Shown: positions 1 through 9,269 of the stretch, piece after piece | Numbering within the stretch: the stretch's first letter is position 1 | How the letters are laid out: every line of letters starts with the position of its first letter | Source of the DNA: Hydnum rufescens UP504 | Taxonomy: Eukaryota; Basidiomycota; Agaricomycetes; Cantharellales; Hydnaceae | NCBI GenBank assembly: GCA_014904985.1 | Contig: MU128941.1 | Location: 338,767 to 353,499 of the forward strand | DNA: 14,733 bases | Direction of reading: 5' to 3' | Position numbers and translations under genes: made by a program | The notes under the pieces: generated by a model | Database searches by the model: none | What the model saw: the letters and a program-made list of their open reading frames with translations, nothing else | Told to the model about the DNA's origin: nothing

Positions 1-973
1 GGAAAGCCCCATCATGCGATGTTGCCATGATTTTTTGTTATGTCCAATATTTCTGAGTTCCATGGGATCAGCTAAGTTCCAGGGCTGAGACCTATGAGGT
101 GGGATTCTATTGTGAGCAATAGCAGATATGTTCATTTCTCCATCCTCTTCATTCCAAATCAGGGTTCTGACAACTGGTTCTTGATTCTCCTGAAAATGGT
201 ATAGCTTGAGTCTCTTCCACACAATTGGCCTACATAATATGATGCCATCGGGCTGCTGGACAACATAGGCTCCAGAGGGCCTGTGCTGTATGATAATAAA
301 AGGTCCAAACCATTTTGCTACACCCTTGGATCCATGTTGGCTATCCAAGGCCTCATTGTATACGATCACCCACTTGCCGGGATTATATTCACCAGCGGCC
401 ATTCGAGCCACATGTTTTTGATTGAATGCATCAGCTGCTCATAATCACAACTTTTCATTTGCCAGGACTGCTTCTTCAAGAAGCTCTTCTCTTTTGCTTA
501 ACTGCATGATCCTTAAAGCAAGGAGATCCTCTGTTGTCTGAACAGAAGGCCAATCTAACAAGTGGAAAGTTCGATCCTTAACATTGTATGGCATCAAAGG
601 GTGTTGACCATAGAGTAAGTAATATGGTGTATATCCCATGTTTTGTTTAACAGTGATGCGATCCACCCATATAGCATATCCAAGATAGTCAGGCCAGTCA
701 TATATGTGGATACCATGTATTTTCCAAAGAGCACTGATCCACACTGCATGACCGCATTCGGACTTCCCATTTGCTTGGGGGTTGTAAGGTGAGATTTGTA
801 TGATGGGCACTTTGTACTTATCCATCTCAATGACTGTACAGCGCCCTTGAACTCTGATCCATTATTGATCGTAAGCTGGAAGATACAGCCATAGCAACAC
901 ATGACTTCAAAGAGGAAATCCATGACTTTATCCAACGTAATGTGCTTCAACTTGGTTGCTTCGAGGAACCCGG
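1..973 (-). pseudogene. Ty3/gypsy integrase, C-terminal part (broken, 5' part separated by LTR insertion)
   Basis: Reading leftward, frame 1007-826 encodes the middle of a retroviral-type integrase core, with the GSEF motif near 852-866. Frame 825-445 continues with YNPQANG and the conserved Glu of the DDE triad (codon 757-759). A frameshift near 826-840 separates them. The same frame runs on past two TGA codons (445-447 and 439-441) into a post-core tail of about 145 codons that reaches the window edge. In the core the second catalytic Asp is replaced by Asn (codon 864-866, in INNGSEF). The change lies at a former CpG. Both TGA codons fit ancestral CGA (Arg). The sequence upstream of the insertion site is found at 2527 and beyond, so 974-2526 interrupts one ancestral integrase between a Thr-Gly pair. 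Domain identity is firm from the motifs. The element is not competent: it has a lost Asp, two stops, a frameshift and an insertion. Confidence 0.9.
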
Positions 974-974
974 T
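970..974. repeat. Target-site duplication, right-hand copy (minus strand ACCGG)
   Basis: CCGGT on the plus strand abuts the LTR end TGTAAG. The partner at 2527-2531 reads CTGGT. The duplication is 4 bp (CCRG) if the LTR is taken as TG...CA, or 5 bp if the shared A is counted. Removing the LTR and one copy restores an uninterrupted integrase reading frame. Confidence 0.8.
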
Positions 975-2526
975 GTAAGCAGGAGAAAAAGGGGGGATCT
1001 CTGCCACAGTCCACGATATGGAATTGAGAACAAAGAATGGGGGCCACCAAAATAATCCGAATGTTCAGGTCCAAGTGTAGGAGGGTCTTTAGGATAGAAG
1101 ATAATCCGCTGTCAGCAGTAGTTGCTCAAGCAGATGAATAAAGGGGAAATTATGCCACAAATACCACACTCCAAGGTCCTAGTCTTGTGGCCTTAGACAA
1201 AGTGTAGTAGTAGCAATGTCCTCAGGTGGAATTTGCCTGGAAATCCAGCAGCAATACTTCAGTGCTTCAGACTGGAGAGGGGGAAGACAATGGAATTTTC
1301 AACACAATTCGCTTAATATACAACCCAGCTATGAGATCAAATATCCGACGGAAGCAGGGGGATAGGGGAAATATGTAGAAAAAGGAATCAAGTCAAAAGC
1401 TTCAAAACTGACAGAGATGTTCAATTTACAAGTCTGGGGATAGGATAGAGCATAAAATGACTATTTCTCCTTCCCTTTTGGACAGATTCCCTTGAGGAAT
1501 GGTGGAATGAGTTGTCCTGAACATCCTATCCTTCGGATATAAGGCTGCTGGACAATATTCGATATTTGAAAATTGGAAGGGGGAATGATGTTCTCCTGAG
1601 ACAAGGGGGAAATTCATATGTAGAACACCGAGTTCTTCTTCGTTCATGACGCCCTTCATACCGCTGGATGGGAATTTTCAATACCTTTCTAGGCGCAGTT
1701 GTTTCATGCAAATCCGATCAAAACTGACGGAGAAATTCGAAAAATACACCTTCTAATTATGAATGAGCAGGTGAAATCATTCCAGAAGCCTCAGTTCTGA
1801 TCCGATGAACACTTAATTGGTATTATTCGACAGGTATTAATCACAGCTTTCAGGGCGCTATATTTACGAGTCGATCGGATACGAATTGACTTCGAAAAGC
1901 GGAAAATACTCGTTAAGAGCATGGATTCCATAGTAAAATCACTCTAGAACATGCAATTTTAATCGGATTGACTCGTGCTCAGTACCATTGGATAGGTGTG
2001 AATCATATTTTTCCGGATGCTACTTTTTCGAGCCGATACGATTAAAACTGATGGAGAAATCTGATGAATACTCCTTCAGAGGGCCGCATTTGCCCCTATT
2101 TGATTATGTAAACATATCCACGAGTAGGAATGAAGGCCCAGGTGTGTAATCCATCATATTACATAATCACCATTTGTTAGGGTCACCCTTAAGGCAACAA
2201 GATCCATATGAGCAGATTGAAGGAGAATTCAAGACGATATACAGAAGGGCAAGTTGAATTGCTGGGTCCACCATATCATGGCTTATGGTAGGACATAGAT
2301 GAATACAGTCCCTGTGGCCTGTTGAAGACCCCGGGAGATTGACTCATGTACAAAGGAAATGAGCATTCCATTTACATCTTTTTCAGGCATATGGAATTCA
2401 TGCTTATCCATGAACAGATGAAAGGATTGTTATTCAGACGACGTATTGGTACATTTTTTAATTTGTTCATCGGAAAATTTGACGCCGAAAGGGAACTCTA
2501 TGTGGTAGGGATTTTTCCCTCCAACA
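974..2526 (-). mobile_element. Solo LTR, copy A, nested in integrase
   Basis: A 1553-bp repeat whose ends are TGTAAGCAGG (plus, left) and CCCTCCAACA (plus, right), so either strand starts with TG and ends with CA. End-to-end homologues are present at 11661-13043 (opposite orientation) and 13726-14733 (same orientation). Shared landmarks include the CACAGTCCACGATATGG block near 1014, AGACAAAGTGTAGTAG near 1195, CTTAATATACA near 1312 and the repeated CAAAACTGA...GGAGA motif. No internal retroelement sequence lies between its ends, and host integrase sequence flanks both sides with a short duplication, as expected of a solo LTR left by LTR-LTR recombination. Strand is assigned relative to copy B', because the TG...CA ends do not settle it. 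The open frames inside it (for example 1426-1659) have no recognisable content. A non-autonomous DNA element is the main alternative, but the short duplication and TG/CA ends favour an LTR. Confidence 0.8.
1659..2095 (+). repeat. Three tandem units of about 160 bp inside LTR copy A
   Basis: Units begin near 1659, 1819 and 1982 (spacing 160 and 163 bp). Each starts with a GGTA(CC)ATTGGAT-like block followed by a CTTTCTnGGnGC-like block, then the core (GA)TCAAAACTGAnGGAGAAAT, then AAAATACT. The third unit is partial. The same unit recurs in the other LTR copies and at 8827-9242. Confidence 0.7.
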
Positions 2527-2531
2527 CTGGT
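2527..2531. repeat. Target-site duplication, left-hand copy (minus strand ACCAG)
   Basis: CTGGT on plus abuts the LTR end. It differs from the partner at 970-974 (CCGGT) by one base that turns CpG into TpG on the plus strand, matching the decay seen elsewhere. Confidence 0.75.
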
Positions 2532-3250
2532 ACGGTTATCCACCAAGTCAACTATGTACTTATAGCCATGTTTACCCTTAGGCATGTTCACAGAATCCAT
2601 GTCGAACCATCTAAGGATTGATCTCATGTATTGAGGCTGAACAGGAATTTTGTTCCTATATGACAAATGTATCTGACACTCGTGGCACATTTGACAGTAT
2701 CAGGCAATGAAATTATACATATTTGGCCACCAGTACAAGTCTCTTACTTTGTGGAAAGTGGGACCCTGGCCTCGGTGTCCTGATTCATCATGTGCATCCT
2801 GACAGATCCTCATTCTAATATCTGCACTGAGAACAACTTGAAGAGGAGGTTTGTCCCCATTATGTTGCCACAACATGTTCTTGAGTAAAAAGAAATGCCT
2901 GGCTCAATTTGCTATCTGTGCTCACCATTTACAGTCTTCAGGCAACTTCAATTGTTGCAGTGTGGCCCTGACACTTGCCCACATCCCCAGATCCAGATAC
3001 TGGGGGTTCATTGATGTGCATTCCATCATCTGCCAGTAGAGGGGTGGCAGCATGACTCAGCTGGGCAATGCAGGTTGGGGAGGTAGGAGAAGTGTCCATG
3101 AAGTCACTACCTCCCTCTGTTCAGGCATGTTTGTACAAATGCAGATTGTTGCACAGCCTAGCTTTGTCTAACACATCAGACTCAGCTTCTTTACATTTCC
3201 CACCAGATCTGCCCATCCAACAATACCACCAAAGGCCTTGCAGCAGTTGG
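2527..3250 (-). pseudogene. Ty3/gypsy pol: linker, integrase zinc finger and first catalytic Asp (broken)
   Basis: Reading leftward from about 3240, an open frame with LCNNLHLYKHA runs to HINEPPVSGSGD near 2995. A frame change then leads into LQQLKLPEDCKW and HFFLLKNMLWQHNGDKPPL. An HHCC integrase zinc finger follows: His codons at 2790-2792 and 2775-2777, then WWPN, then Cys codons at 2694-2696 and 2685-2687 (CQMCHEC). Next comes WFDMDSVNMPKG, whose second Asp (codon 2595-2597) is the likely first catalytic residue, and IVDLVDNRT, where the LTR interrupts. The frame carries TGA stops (for example 2700-2702, two near 2890-2920, and one near 3125), all readable as former CGA. This half and 1-973 rejoin into one integrase core. 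The RNase H/linker assignment upstream of 2995 is weaker than the zinc finger and core. Confidence 0.85.
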
Positions 3251-3956
3251 TTGCAATAGGCTGGGGGAAAGGGTTCGGAAGGTCAGAGAGGCTTCTCATG
3301 AGATCTCTCCTCCTCTCTGGGACACTGACATAGTCAAACGAGGTTTTGTGCTTCCATTGATGATCAGACCAATGAGACCAAACTGAATTTCTTGGTAGTT
3401 TTTGAAAGCCTGGGGGATGTAAGCTCATAGAAAGGCTAAAACTACAATAGATCATGACTTACCTAGAGTCTCGACTTCCTAGTACTGGTAGCACAGCATA
3501 TGGAAACATGAACCATGCTTTCCCTTCCTCAGACAGTAAGTTTGTGTTTGCTGACAAGGGTGTCCATGGTGTGTTCAATATCTTCACTGGCAATGAGGGC
3601 AACAATGTAGGGATTCTAGTTTGTATCAGTCAATGTTTTTTTGCAATACAATGAGATGTTCACATACATCAGCTCAAGTGTAAATATCTGTGACGTGTAC
3701 TTGGGTGGCTGCGAACCAAGCGAGAAGGTGGATGATCCCAATGCTGAACATAGTATCTATGTCACCATGCCAATTCAAGGCCTTGAATCCAGGATTGACA
3801 CTGAGTATTCCTGATGTTACAATATACTTGTGTTGTATGGTTGACATGATGCAATGTGGGAATGATTGACCATGAAAATTTAGTGGAAGTATTGAAGGAA
3901 CAAGGTTTGGTGCTGTAGGTCTAATTGTTAGGACACAGATAAACATTTTGAAAAAG
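3251..3956 (-). other. Unassigned, mostly open minus-strand sequence
   Basis: Minus-strand segments without stops occur in different frames: 3946-3674 (about 90 codons), 3643-3463 (about 57 codons, including EEGKAWFMFPYAVLPVLG) and 3455-3168. A 53-bp intron-like interval (donor GTAAGT at 3462, acceptor CAG at 3410) joins the last two but does not restore one clean frame. By position this should be the upstream pol region of the integrase at 2527-3250. However, I see no reverse transcriptase or RNase H motif, so it may be another decayed gene. The plus strand also has an open 66-codon frame (3454-3654) that I regard as chance. Confidence 0.35.
3410..3462 (-). other. Candidate spliceosomal intron (53 bp)
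   Basis: On the minus strand it starts GTAAGTCATG and ends ATCCCCCAG, with GAGCTTAC as a possible branch region. The size is typical of basidiomycete introns. Flanking frames do not join cleanly, so it is a candidate only. Confidence 0.35.
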
Positions 3957-3960
3957 AAAG

Positions 3961-6217
3961 ATGCTTAATGGTTGGTTAGATTTCAATTATAAAGGTAGTC
4001 AGGGCCTGTGCAACCAACAATTGACAAAGACAGTACCAGCAAGATCTAAACTTGTTGTTAGAGCTTTTGATCGACATGTAGAAAGGGTTCTCAGGGTCTG
4101 CTGAAAATACTCCAATCCCACTGTTTCAATGGTGACTACTGGCCAGTCCAATGGTGCACTGTGTGATTCCCCTGGTGGAGTGGATCATCCTGAGACATGT
4201 CAGGGGTTTGGCAGCCAGCTCAAGGGTGGTCAGGGTGACTCCACTGTAGGGTCATTTTGTTGCCTTGCTGGAGAAGGTCAAGCCATGACATGGGATGAAA
4301 ATGGTGTTCTTATGCCATCTCCATCACTGACTGGACTGGTAGACTGGGCCTCCCTCCACAAGGATGAGCTCTCAAGGTGTGTGATTCAGAATATGTGTGT
4401 GTATACTGATTTTTGCATCTCACTGCTCTGCATTCATGCTGATTTCCATTCCAGGTCAAGGGAATCGGGTGCATAGTTTCAATAGATATGAATGGTCATT
4501 AGCATATACAAACAGTTGGCAGCCATTCCAGTTCTTTGGTCATTGGGAACATGGAAGGACTACTGATGATATGTACATGCTGGCGCAGTATGGCCCTGAA
4601 GACACCATACTTAAAGAACCTCCTGGCATGATGCCCCAGGACTTCACCTGCATCCCCATGACTTACAATAAATCTGCTCCATACCAACCTTACATCCAAT
4701 GACTGCCCAGTGATCCCAAGCCCTTTTCAACAGAGCTTGCACTCAAAACTTCTAGTGGCTACCTCCTATCATCACCTTACCATGAGAATGTTACATATTT
4801 CCTGGAGAAAAACAGAGCTCTGTACATGGATTGGAAATTAGTTGCTGAGTCACTTGGTATCCCTGTTGGCAAAGACTTCATGCCTCATCTACCCCCATCC
4901 AGTGCTTCCCTTGATACTCCCCATTCTTTGTCTGTGCATCACACACAAGCTGTTTATGACAATCTCCAATGTGCATATGAATTTGGAGGCTATGCCTGTT
5001 TACTGGCTCGCTGATGTGTCTGGCAAGTCGCCCATACACTTGGAGCATCACCCCCCAAAATGGGTGTGGATGAAACCCTTATTGGCACCATTTTCGCATA
5101 TCCAGTGTTGCAGGCTGATTCACAGTGGTTAGAGGAATTACTGGAGGATGGGGTCCTGACCTTTGGTGTAGTTGAAGGTCCAATGCAGTCAGGGGTTAGG
5201 AGCATCAAAGAGTTGCCAGAAGGGGTCCAGGTGGCTGCTCCAGAAGGCAGAGTCCTCCCTACTAGTCGGCATATTGTCTGTGTTGAACACCATCTGGCAC
5301 ATATCCTGCATCCTGAACCCTGGCAAGCTCAACCCCCCAGCAGATATCCTGGAAATAGACTTCCAGGAAGTCATGAGCCTTTGGAACAATGCCTCCTCCA
5401 TGAACTCTTTCCTGACCCCATGTCAGTGAAGCTGGACCCAAGAATGATTGTGACAATCTGACATATCCTGGGAAGTGGTCCATTTCCTCTGAGCACAACT
5501 GAAGTGGAAATCACTTCTCAAATTGATCGGTTATCCCTCAAAGATAGCAATCCTTCCACACACATTCCTTCTGCACCAATCAATGATTCAGTGAATGATG
5601 CAGAGGATCCATATGCCAAATTCTGGGATCAGTCCTCTGAGGGCCTACCTTATGATGACAACTCTGACATATCATCATATGATTTAACTCCCAGTGACAC
5701 TGTGGTCAAGTCCACTAGGGTGGCCAAGATAGGAGTGAGACAAAAGCAGACACAAGTAGAAGCTGAGGCAATCAACAAAGCTGCCCAGCTGCTTTCCAAG
5801 GCACAGAAAGGCGATTGGGAAGCCAAAGCTGAGATTATTCAGAGGATCAATGCTGAGCATGGCAGAAAGAATGGGGTGAGGTCAAGAGATGGCAAGCCGC
5901 TTGCGAGTCCCGGAGTAGTCTATTTGCGGCAACATTTCATAAACCCAGACAACATTGAATCAAACAATCAGAAGCATGAAAAGAGATTATGCTGGCAAAC
6001 TGCAGAGATTGCAGAGGCGAATGCTCAGGCCAGGCTAGTGAAGACCCCAGCAGGAGATGCCCAGGAAATGAATGCATCGCTCCCTGGCTCCAGGACTTGT
6101 TCCTGTTCCCATCCCCATTCTCATTCTCACACCTGTGCCTGTTCTCCCCTCCCAGATTCTTGTCTTCCCCCCAATTGCCACCATCCTCCCTGTCCCTATT
6201 CTCATTCCCGTTCTTGA
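3961..6217 (+). pseudogene. Block A: unrecognised multi-exon gene, decayed by TGA stops
   Basis: I chose ATG 3961 (A at -3; in-frame stop just upstream at 3949) because the frame stays open to 4376 apart from one TGA (4102-4104). A candidate intron (4377-4454) leads to a second frame that runs from 4455 to 6217 with only three stops, all TGA (4700-4702, 5012-5014, 5459-5461), each readable as former CGA. Exon phases differ by one base, so an indel is needed. The protein would be roughly 720 residues. The 5' part has MTWDENG and SLTGLVDWASLHKDEL. The middle is ordinary globular-looking sequence (WQPFQFFGHWEHG, MDWKLVAESLGIPVG). The part from about 5504 is acidic and Ser-rich, then Lys/Ala-rich (INKAAQLLSKAQKGDWEAKA) and probably helical. 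The tail is Cys/His/Ser/Pro-rich over the pyrimidine tract. An overlapping frame at 5290-5429 (KLNPPADILEIDF) also looks coding, suggesting another local shift. I recognise no domain. Its setting suggests transposon cargo. Confidence 0.6.
4377..4454 (+). other. Candidate spliceosomal intron in block A (78 bp)
   Basis: Donor AAG|GTGTGTG and acceptor TTCCATTCCAG|GT, with TGCTGAT as a plausible branch point 14-20 bases upstream. It separates the two best frames of block A, but exon phases disagree by one base. Confidence 0.4.
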
Positions 6218-6260
6218 TCTGGCTCCCCTTCCCATCACTCTCATCATCCCAGGGTTCCCC
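6085..6260 (+). repeat. Polypyrimidine (C/T-rich) low-complexity tract
   Basis: About 175 bases made almost entirely of short CCC/TTC/ATTCTC runs on the plus strand. All three plus frames are open across much of it: one reads Cys/His/Ser/Pro, another Pro/Val/Ile/Leu. Reading frame cannot be trusted here, and this is where the coding frame appears to change from that of block A to that of block B. Confidence 0.8.
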
Positions 6261-6653
6261 ACAATTCTTCTGAGCTCTGTTCTTCCCAGCATGGTGCTCC
6301 ACGTCCCTCTGTTACTTCTTCAGCTCCAAGCCTTCAACCCAGCAAGCCAATACCAACCAGTCCCAGGGCACTTACAGACCCTTTGAACCCTCAGTCTATT
6401 CCACCAACTGGCCCAAGGCACAATGGCTCCTATTGCCAATCAGAACTTGGATCCTCGAACCCATGAGCTTACCAGGAGCCTAGAACATCTAGTCCAAAGG
6501 AATTAACTACTGGAGAAGCCTCTGAAGCGACTTCTATGTCTATGAAATCAAAATGGTGAGGGTTATCATGATCCCTATAGAGTTAGAGTGAGGTATTAAC
6601 AACTCTATAGGTCATATGCATTTAAGAATGGCTCAAGGGACTCCCATGGTACA
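6218..6653 (+). pseudogene. Degraded link between blocks A and B
   Basis: The frame of block B can be followed upstream to about 6072, but with stops at 6384-6386 (TGA), 6504-6506 (TAA), 6543-6545 (TGA) and 6597-6599 (TAA). Between the stops the sequence looks coding (NLDPRTHELTRSLEHLVQRN at 6445-6503). This suggests that A and B were once one gene or that an intron lies here. I could not find splice sites that keep phase; GTGAGG at 6556 to TATAG at 6610 fails by one base. Confidence 0.4.
6574..6611. repeat. Perfect 11-bp inverted repeat with 16-nt loop
   Basis: CCTATAGAGTT (6574-6584) and AACTCTATAGG (6601-6611) are exact reverse complements. It lies in the degraded link just upstream of block B. 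It could be a small footprint or a chance hairpin. Confidence 0.6.
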
Positions 6654-6665
6654 TTGCCCTTGAAT

Positions 6666-7730
6666 ATGCCCTCATTACAGCAAGGGGGGGTGCAAACTTC
6701 CCTGAACTTTAAGGAGTCCACTCTACCAGTCCCATCCGCTGTGGGGACATTGATTATGCCACCCTTCCCTGTGAAAGCATCAAACTCTACAGCTCCCCCA
6801 GTAGAGCACCCATCGTCATCTGCTGAGCCATTTGAACGGGTTCCATTGGGTCAATGGTTCTACATCAAGTGGGGGCCACTGATGGTGGGCCAGAGAAACA
6901 TCAAAGATATTGCAAATGGCCTCATGACAGAGTTTACCCATCGAGGAGTCCTTGGGATCTGCTGTATGAGACGAAAATGCATTGTGGGTCAGCCCTACCT
7001 TTGCTCCTTGTATTTCAAGAGTGAATCACAGAGGGACAGTGTTCTTGCTGACTTCTCACAGGAGATGAACAAGAACAGGTTCAAGAATCTGAAGACATCC
7101 ACAGCCAATGTGGTAGCACACCCATACATTGCCCCAGTGGACCTGTTGTATGTTGACAAGGTTTATGCATGCGCTGGTAGCAAGCTGGAACATGATGCTC
7201 TCCTTGCTTGTGGCCCTCCACCTATAAAGACTCCAGAGGACTTTAAAATGGAGTTTCTTGATTATGTCCAACATCCTCCTCATCTACCTGAAGCCATCAC
7301 TCAATATCCTCCTGCCAATTTTCCTGCTCGAAAACAGGATATGCAAATGATTGAATTCACAACTGTATGGCTCATGAACAGGATAGAACAAATCCATGAT
7401 GTTCCTATTGACCTCAAGTGGCTGGAAATCTTTCTCCATATCCATGTGCACACTGGATTCAAGCAGGCATTCATTGCTCCAATCTGGCCAAACACTGGCC
7501 AAGTCAACACCATCATCTGCCAGATTGTGAGGTGGGCAGAAACTGATGGATTGAAACAGGGTGAGAACCATTTGGAGCTTCAGGAGACACTTGGATTCAC
7601 TCTCCATAAATGTTGGAGATTGACACTTGAGATGGATTTACCTGAACCCTTTTTCTTGAAAGATCCACAAGAGGAAACAGTTCCTGGTATTATTCATTCA
7701 AAAACCATACCCCACACTACCATTTATTGA
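6666..7730 (+). CDS. Block B: unrecognised protein, intact 354-355 aa frame
   Basis: The longest intact frame in the window. The open frame extends slightly further upstream (6654), but ATG 6666 is the first ATG in it; a spliced upstream exon is equally possible. It ends at TGA 7728-7730. Residues 1-50 are Pro/Ser/Thr-rich and probably disordered. From about residue 60 it becomes globular (VPLGQWFYIKWGPLM, then ANGLMTEFTHRGVLGICCM and PYLCSLYFKSESQRD). The middle has VAHPYIAPVDLLYVDKVYAC, and the C-terminal third is helical in look (KWLEIFLHIHVHTGFKQAF, IICQIVRWAETDG). There is no signal peptide or obvious membrane span. I recognise no family, zinc finger, polymerase or transposase triad. I count only 7 CpG in about 1070 bp, so the DNA has been through the same CpG decay as its broken neighbours, yet no stop has been fixed. 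Co-oriented with A and C; likely transposon-associated. Confidence 0.6.
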   Translation: MPSLQQGGVQTSLNFKESTLPVPSAVGTLIMPPFPVKASNSTAPPVEHPSSSAEPFERVPLGQWFYIKWGPLMVGQRNIKDIANGLMTEFTHRGVLGICCMRRKCIVGQPYLCSLYFKSESQRDSVLADFSQEMNKNRFKNLKTSTANVVAHPYIAPVDLLYVDKVYACAGSKLEHDALLACGPPPIKTPEDFKMEFLDYVQHPPHLPEAITQYPPANFPARKQDMQMIEFTTVWLMNRIEQIHDVPIDLKWLEIFLHIHVHTGFKQAFIAPIWPNTGQVNTIICQIVRWAETDGLKQGENHLELQETLGFTLHKCWRLTLEMDLPEPFFLKDPQEETVPGIIHSKTIPHTTIY

Positions 7731-7794
7731 TTTTCTTGTGTGGTTTGTACTCTGAAAATGTAATGGTTTCAGATATTACCAATCAACTTTCTTG

Positions 7795-8826
7795 ATGCCC
7801 AATTCCAGACATGTTTTTTTCTCACTTCCTTCCCACACAGAACACACCTTGAGTCCAGTGCTGAATGTTCGGCTTCACTGACATTTGGTGTCCTCTCTTG
7901 TGTCCTTGTGGAGCAGCCTTGTGGCCCCATTGCTACCACAAGCATCAATTTCATCTCATTCACATATTCATAAGTTAAAGTCAGTTGAATCCAGTTCTGA
8001 ATGTCACTCTAATGACCTTATGGTGCTTTCTGTATCAAACTTTCATCCACTCCAGTACTGGTCGTTGACACATTCAGATGTCCAATCTCCTGTCTGGCAT
8101 CCCTCAGGAAAACCATCCTTGTTGAGCTCAGTGCTGGAGGTCAGCATTCTCTGACCTCTGGTATCCTGTCCAACAGTATCCATCAACATGGTTAGAACAT
8201 GGGCCCACCCTGAATTGTTAGATTCATCACAATCATCGACCAAGCACCCATGCCCCTCTATGAAAGGTTCCTCATCTAATCCAAAGCCACCCTCGCCTAA
8301 AGCTAAATGCCCTCTATCAAAAGCGAATGTTCTTTCATCCAAAGGAACACCAGCTTCCTCTAGTGCAAAGACAGCTTCAAATGCACCAGCCTCTTCCTCC
8401 CCAGCAGTACCATCCAAGGCCTTGGATCCTCTATGGGCTGTTGCCAAGGCTCCGACATTTGCATCTACCAGCAGACAAACACCTGTCTCTGTTGACATTC
8501 ATTCTTGTATCTCCATGAACCCACCCTTGAAGGTCTCCACATCCTCTGTCCAGCATATTCTACCCTCATCTTCACCCAACTTGCCAAATCCCCTGGATAT
8601 TACATCTGCAAAGAAAGACTATGCCCTCACATCTGCTGATGTATTAGCATTGCTTGATCAAGGCTGGAAACTATCCCACCAACTTCCTCTGAATGTCCCT
8701 GAATGGGATCAGAAGGATGATGTGGAAGATAAAAACATCCAGTATCAGAAAATGCAAATATCCATTGATCCCAGCCTATGGAATGATCATGTGACCTATT
8801 ACAAAATTAATTACAGCTATGCATGA
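7795..8826 (+). pseudogene. Block C: unrecognised Ser/Pro-rich protein, two TGA stops
   Basis: One plus frame runs from ATG 7795 to TGA 8824-8826, broken only by TGA at 7879-7881 and 8152-8154. Both are readable as former CGA. The last uninterrupted piece, from 8155, has its first ATG at 8188 and gives 212 aa. Composition is Ser/Pro/Lys-rich and low in order around 8220-8480 (KPPSPKAKCPLSKA). A more globular acidic C-terminus follows, with ALTSADVLALLDQGWKLSHQ, VPEWDQKDDVEDKNIQ and a final MQISIDPSLWNDHVTYY. No domain recognised. It begins 64 bases after block B in a different frame and could be a further exon set of the same gene or a separate ORF. The coding frame ends where the 160-bp repeat array begins, which suggests the gene terminates in, or was cut by, repeat sequence. 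Confidence 0.5.
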
Positions 8827-9242
8827 AAACAGAGTTTGTTCGATTACTCCATCAGTTTTGATTGGAGAGGTACACCCATATAACTTTTGGAAAGCCATGA
8901 TTCACACCTTTCAAATGGTACCAAACACAAGTCGAATGGACCATAACTGCACTCTCCAGACCAATATTACTATCAAAATCTGGAATTTCTAGTAAAAAAC
9001 AAATTTCTCTGTCAGTTCACATCCAATCCTCTTGGAATAACCTCTCCTAGAAAGATATAAAAAATACACATCCAATGGTACTGAGCACATGAAGAACAGA
9101 TCAAAACTGACCTCTATAAAACAATATTATTATCAGAATCAACACCCATTAGTATTTTACGAATTTCTCTGTCAGTTTGCATCCAATCTGCTCAGAACCA
9201 CTGCACCCAGAAAGCCGTTAAAAATACACATTGAATAATACC
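8827..9242 (-). repeat. Tandem array of about 160-bp units (LTR-related)
   Basis: Read on the minus strand, units start at about 9242, 9081 and 8922 (161 and 159 bp apart). Each opens with GGTAnnATT, has TTTCTnGGnG about 35 bases in, then the core ACTGACAGAGAAATT (or AACTGATGGAGTAAT in the third, partial unit), then TACT. The same unit lies in LTR copies A, B' and B. The flanking parts of the LTR are absent here, so this is either a stripped LTR remnant in plus orientation (matching B') or an independent satellite-like array. Confidence 0.75.
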
Positions 9243-9269
9243 AAGAATGTCTATTATGGATGCAAACTG

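Noticed and set aside
1426..1711. Two minus-strand open frames inside LTR copy A
   Set aside because: They lie wholly within the LTR, are not kept open in copies B and B', and have no recognisable content.
974..2526. Reading copy A as a DNA transposon with terminal inverted repeats
   Set aside because: The ends resemble each other only loosely beyond TG. The 4-5 bp duplication and the TG...CA ends fit an LTR better.
5937..6302. Minus-strand frames rich in Gly, Arg, Asn and Asp opposite the pyrimidine tract
   Set aside because: Low-complexity shadow of the C/T-rich plus strand.
8043..8498. Minus-strand 151-codon open frame opposite block C
   Set aside because: Antisense of the Ser/Pro-rich stretch. 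The plus frame is longer, continues on both sides and has natural composition.
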